A DNA stretch of 64,000 nt from contig OZ038440.1 in the NCBI GenBank assembly GCA_964036275.1, forward strand, positions 11,631,690-11,695,689, given 5' to 3'. The notes under the pieces are model-generated. The model was not told the origin of the DNA, did not search any database, and saw only the letters and a list, made by a program, of their open reading frames with translations. The position numbers and the translations under genes were made by a program. This DNA comes from Litoditis marina (taxonomy: Eukaryota; Nematoda; Chromadorea; Rhabditida; Rhabditidae). Shown here piece after piece: positions 60,301-64,000 of the stretch (within the stretch, counting starts at the first letter, position 1; every line of letters starts with the position of its first letter).

Positions 60301-63300
60301 GGGTAATGAGTGCTAGTGACGTAGGATTTGTGAAAAATTGTGAAATAATTGTAGAAAGAACTAAATGAAGGCTACGTGAGCAAAAGAGGGCAGACCCCAC
60401 AATGAAAGAGAACATTGACTGAATGTTTCACGTGAAACGTGACACTTCTAAATGCACCCATCACGTTTGAACAAAAAATATTATAAAATATCGTGGTTTT
60501 TTTTCACTTTCTGAATGACTATTTAACTTATTTCTAGTGGGCACGGTCTTAGAATTCGAAATTTCAGTTCCAAGGTGATGAGCGATGAATTGAATACGGA
60601 GTACTAGCTGGAAAACAAGACAATTTAATTGGTGTTCATTGAAAGTTGATAAACCAACATTTCTGGGAAGAGAATTCCCTTCTTCATCGCACGGTTTCGG
60701 TGACAGAGACAGGCCAAAAGAATCGAGATCGTTCCTCCGGTTGACATCTGAGAAAAATTCATAACTTCATAGAAACACACATTGTGTAAAATACTCTGAA
60801 CCTCCTGGGTTCCAGACGTGGTCTGAGTCAGATGGTCTTAGACTGGCTATAAGGCAGTCCCAGACCATCTTGGTCATGGTCTGATACCAGTCCGAGTCAA
60901 ACGTGGTCTGCGACCAGTCGCACTCAGACCACCTGAATTTAGCGCGGCCCCAAACCCTGGCATTTCAAATTTTGATTGATTAACATTACTACAGCCTTCC
61001 ATATAACCTAAATCATTTGTAATGTTTTGTATTTTTCAGTTTTCATGAATATAAATTATATTATTTCTATTCACAGATCTAAAACAAACATAACGATATT
61101 TTGTTCTATTGGGATTTGCAGTATTTTATGTATATATCAAAAATGTAATAATAATAGACAAGGTTATCTTTTAATCTTCATTTCAGTGCTCATTCTTTTT
61201 GAGAAAAAAAACGCAATGAGAATGTTTTCACTTTAACACCTAATCGAAGAAAATCTTCTTTCGTGTGTTAGTGCGGCTTTTAACTGAGCTCGATTGATTT
61301 AAAATGGCCAAGTTGCGCAAGGTGGCACCTCTGGCACGTACGTATCTAGTACTGGCCGGGCGTCACGGGTGGCGCGGGGGTTTTCATTACAAGTCAGACC
61401 ACGTCTGGAACCACGTGCGATATGACCCATGCGTGGTCTAAGACCATGGTGAATTGCGGGCAATTTTGGGGTGACTCAGACCACGTCTGGAACCCAGGAG
61501 GTTCAGAGTATTTAGATACTTTTTCTAATTAACACGTCTTGGTTTGTTCAACATTCATCATTCAACTGTGTAGTGAGACTAGAAGTTTACAATCGAACTA
61601 TGAAGTTTGGAAGAGAACACTGCTTTTTCTTGTGATGTGCTAATTTCTCACACCACTGTATCCTATTTTCAACTTAACTTCTTCTTCTTCAACTTCTTTT
61701 TTCACTTGTTATTTGAATAATATGAATCAATGAATCTACGTACCGTTCCACATGACTCCTCGTCTCCATGCATTAGAGTGCAGCACATTCGGACGACTTC
61801 GGCCTCCATCTTGCGGATTCCCGGGAACAGTTTTGGCCATAACGGATTGGCCCACGCAAACAGGGTGAACACCTGAAATGAGACAAATCAGATACTTTTC
61901 TCTTCTACTAAGACAAAACCAAAAAAAAGAACTAAACCAAATCAAAGAAAATGAGCTTCGAATGCGGATAATAATGAGCAGGACTAAACGGAATGTGAAA
62001 CAATGAGCTTCATCACGTATATTGGTCGCGTAGTTTGCACGAAGCTGAAGCTGAGTGGTAATACTTCGGAACGTACCTCTCTGTAGACTCTCATCTCTTC
62101 ACTATCCTGCTCGTCACTGAACACGGCTCCAGAAACACGACCTTCTAGGTATCGTGGTCCTTCTGCAATAAGGTTTTTGTAACACATTTTAAGTGCTTTA
62201 TCCTAACCATGATACTGTTTTGGTGAGAAAACGCGGTTCAGCTTGATTTTAAAAATGGTAAACCGAAACTAAACGGTGGGGGTGTAACTTGGGTTTGAAG
62301 CTCAAAAACAACAAACCATTGTGTGAAGTTTATGTTTTGAAAAATTAGTTCGGACCTTTCTACCGTTGATACAAAAATGGAAAGTTTTTGAGAAGTTGTG
62401 AAAAATGAGTGAAACGAACCCATTGCTTCATAGCTATGCGACAACTTGATCAGTTGGTCAGCCTGAATTCCCTCCCTTGGAATAGAGTCGAGGAACGAGC
62501 CACTTGCATCACAGGCATTCATTGTCTCTCGCATATCCTCGTATACTTTGCGCTTTTCTTCCTGTAAACATTATTTTTATATTCTTACCTCCTACCTAAA
62601 CGAATGATAAATTTTAAGTATCATAAGAAAATATCACAACAACGTTTGGATTCCTATTGACAAAACGTGACCCAAAGGATTGCAAATGCGACCAGTCAAA
62701 GATTTTAACACAACATATATGTGTACTACCTTTTCGAGAGCCAAAGCAACATGCTAAATTAGACTATGATTGACACACAAATAATTCTGGACCATGCTTG
62801 AAACTGTTGTTTGGTGTTCTGGAGAGAAAAGTCGAAACACATTCTTGCTGTGTGGTGCAGTATGTTTCATTTTTTCTTTAAACGCTTGAGCTGTTTCTTT
62901 TGTTTTCAGTGAAAACTAGTTTTCTGAGCTTTTGATTGACTTCTTGTATTGCACCAACCTCCACTAACGCCTTCACTTTGGGAATCATTTTCACCATGGA
63001 GAAAAATGATCTCTTCGCTCTTCTGACAAGACCTGAAAATAAATTTAAATTGCTTTCTTTTTTTTTTCAATTCGCTATTCACATCTTCTTTATTGCTACT
63101 CTGCTCGAGTGGTTTCTATCTGTTGCTATCTATCGTTTTTCGCACTCGTAGTCTTATCAGTAATTCGTCGCTATTGTTCGCTAAATATGGACATTCGCAA
63201 GGATTCCAAGATCACGTGAAAAAGTGATCAGCAAAAATGTTCATCGAAAATGGATACAAAAACGCAAAGTTCAACAATGTTTTTTGGTAAAGATTTCATA

Positions 63301-63681
63301 CCATCATGTCTATTACAATAGTTAGAGGGCTAGCCTTTTCTTCGCAGTCGCCTTGCAGCTTACATTGTGGTGATTCTCCGAAAACAAGTCAATACAGTGT
63401 TTGTTACTTTATCCCGCTGTGTTTGTAGTTTGATCCTGTTGTGTTTTTGTTTATATTCAACAAATAGGAGGGTTATCGAGATCAAACTACAATGAGGTTT
63501 CGATCACATATTATACGGTGTACCCACCTACATCATCCTTGTGCATGTGCCATAGTTTGGACAGCACGAGGGTGGTAGCAACTGCGGTGGCTGCCACCAA
63601 CACTGGGTCATGCTCCTTCAACCTCTCGGCAACCTCGCAGTGAACTGCGGATGCTACGTCGCTTAGTTTGCTCAAAGACAT
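57381..63681 (-). CDS. spl: Sphingosine-1-phosphate lyase, 542 aa, 14 exons
   Basis: PLP enzyme of the ER membrane that irreversibly splits sphingosine-1-phosphate into a fatty aldehyde and phosphoethanolamine. Exons (minus): 63681-63528, 63032-62959, 62561-62420, 62162-62077, 61872-61744, 60747-60659, 60249-60105, 59924-59850, 59599-59477, 59230-59110, 58824-58707, 58411-58265, 57961-57841 and 57485-57381. They total 1629 bases with every phase matching. The ATG is one base after TTTTCAG, a likely spliced-leader site. A membrane helix lies at about residues 25-44 ([16 protein letters not shown]). Family motifs follow: [27 protein letters not shown] (197-201), HVDACLGGF (D306 should bind the PLP ring) and ADTHKYG with K339 as the Schiff-base lysine. 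[10 protein letters not shown] and FAHSYLDA end the chain. Length is normal. C. elegans has several paralogues (spl-1, spl-2/tag-38, spl-3); I cannot say which this matches. Confidence 0.97.
57588..57722. repeat. CGAAAACT-type tandem array (copy 2, intronic)
   Basis: The word AAAACTCG is repeated about 13 times in the last intron (57486-57840) of the lyase gene. It is the reverse complement of the array at 1-240. It is followed by the same AACAACCCTAGT context that follows copy 1 at about 233-245. Confidence 0.92.
59960..60075 (+). repeat. Purine-rich GA-like patch (intronic)
   Basis: GAGAGAGGGAAAGAGAAG-type sequence inside lyase intron 7. The long plus-strand frame across it is a shadow. 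Confidence 0.8.
60794..61508. mobile_element. TA-flanked inverted-repeat element, 715 bp (intronic)
   Basis: CTCTGAACCTCCTGGGTTCC at the left and its exact complement at the right, arms about 35 bases, flanked by TA on both sides as for Tc1/mariner-type targets. Subrepeats of AGACCACGTCTGGAAC and GGTCTGAGTC words occur inside each end. No transposase frame is present. It fills most of the intron between lyase exons 5 and 6. Confidence 0.9.
63423..63492. repeat. GTAGTTTGATC short hairpin (intronic)
   Basis: TTTGTAGTTTGATC and GAGATCAAACTACAAT flank about 40 bases, 36 bases beyond the donor in lyase intron 1. A half-site (TTTGTAGTTTCATC) lies at about 59688 in another lyase intron. Confidence 0.8.
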
Positions 63682-64000
63682 TCTGAAAACAAATACATTT
63701 ACAAGATACAAAAGTCGAAGCAAATAATTAGTTTCAAATATGATAGTTAGTTTCAAGATCAAAAATAGTTAGTTTCAAGATATCCATACCAAAATTAAAT
63801 GCAGAACAAATTTAAAACAGAAGTGAAATCATAGGTTATATGCTTTCGAATGTGATTCACGTGACTCTGAACTTCTTTAGCAGTGATCACCACTTCTGAT
63901 TCCGATAAAAGAAATATGCAATATTATACAAATACAGTATTGTAACATACACAATTGGAGTAAGCAAACCAGAATGAAAAAGTTTCGAATAGAAACAAAT

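Noticed and set aside
59795..60368. Two plus-strand frames of 109 and 114 codons
   Set aside because: They lie opposite lyase exons 7 and 8 and the purine-rich intron between them.

Overview
This is nuclear DNA from a nematode, most likely a rhabditid close to Caenorhabditis. The signs are AT-rich sequence, short exons cut by GT-AG introns with the nematode acceptor TTTTCAG, probable spliced-leader acceptors a few bases upstream of start codons, a sphingosine-1-phosphate lyase of nematode type, and many miniature inverted-repeat elements (MITEs). No bacterial, phage or CRISPR feature is present. No protein-coding transposon was recognised. All gene models come from manual reading of splice sites and reading phase. 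Where five or more exons stay in phase I treat the model as firm.

Layout. 1-240: a tandem array of the CGAGTTTT word. 458-1236 (-): a small unknown three-exon gene. 4839-7993 (+): a hydrophobic multi-exon protein of 363 aa whose stop codon lies inside a MITE. 8765-9031 (-): a two-exon candidate. 9813-13218 (+): a secreted all-helical protein of 255 aa. 13670-20146 (+): a 492 aa protein with an acidic tail, a hydrophobic Gly/Ala segment, a coiled coil and a Cys-rich C-terminus. 20186-20296 (+): a 36-residue membrane micropeptide right behind it. 22152-23302 (-): a small PPxY / zinc-ribbon / membrane protein. 23-33 kb: repeats, (GA)n tracts and weak candidates. 33664-35492 (-): a PPP1R14 (CPI-17-like) protein phosphatase 1 inhibitor. 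39-46 kb: several small minus-strand genes or candidates, one visibly broken. 49511-49757 (-): a two-exon micro-gene with faint likeness to a SNAP-25 helix. 53492-55811 (+): a single-pass membrane protein. 57381-63681 (-): a complete 14-exon sphingosine-1-phosphate lyase.

Only the lyase and the PP1 inhibitor could be tied to known families. The lyase cleaves sphingosine-1-phosphate at the ER. The inhibitor would restrain protein phosphatase 1. The three plus-strand genes at 9.8-20.3 kb may be co-transcribed, because the gaps are about 0.45 kb and 0.04 kb and each downstream start has a trans-splice-like acceptor just in front. The rest of the window is dominated by at least eight families of inverted-repeat elements. 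Many sit inside introns, one is nested inside another, and one carries a tRNA-like module.
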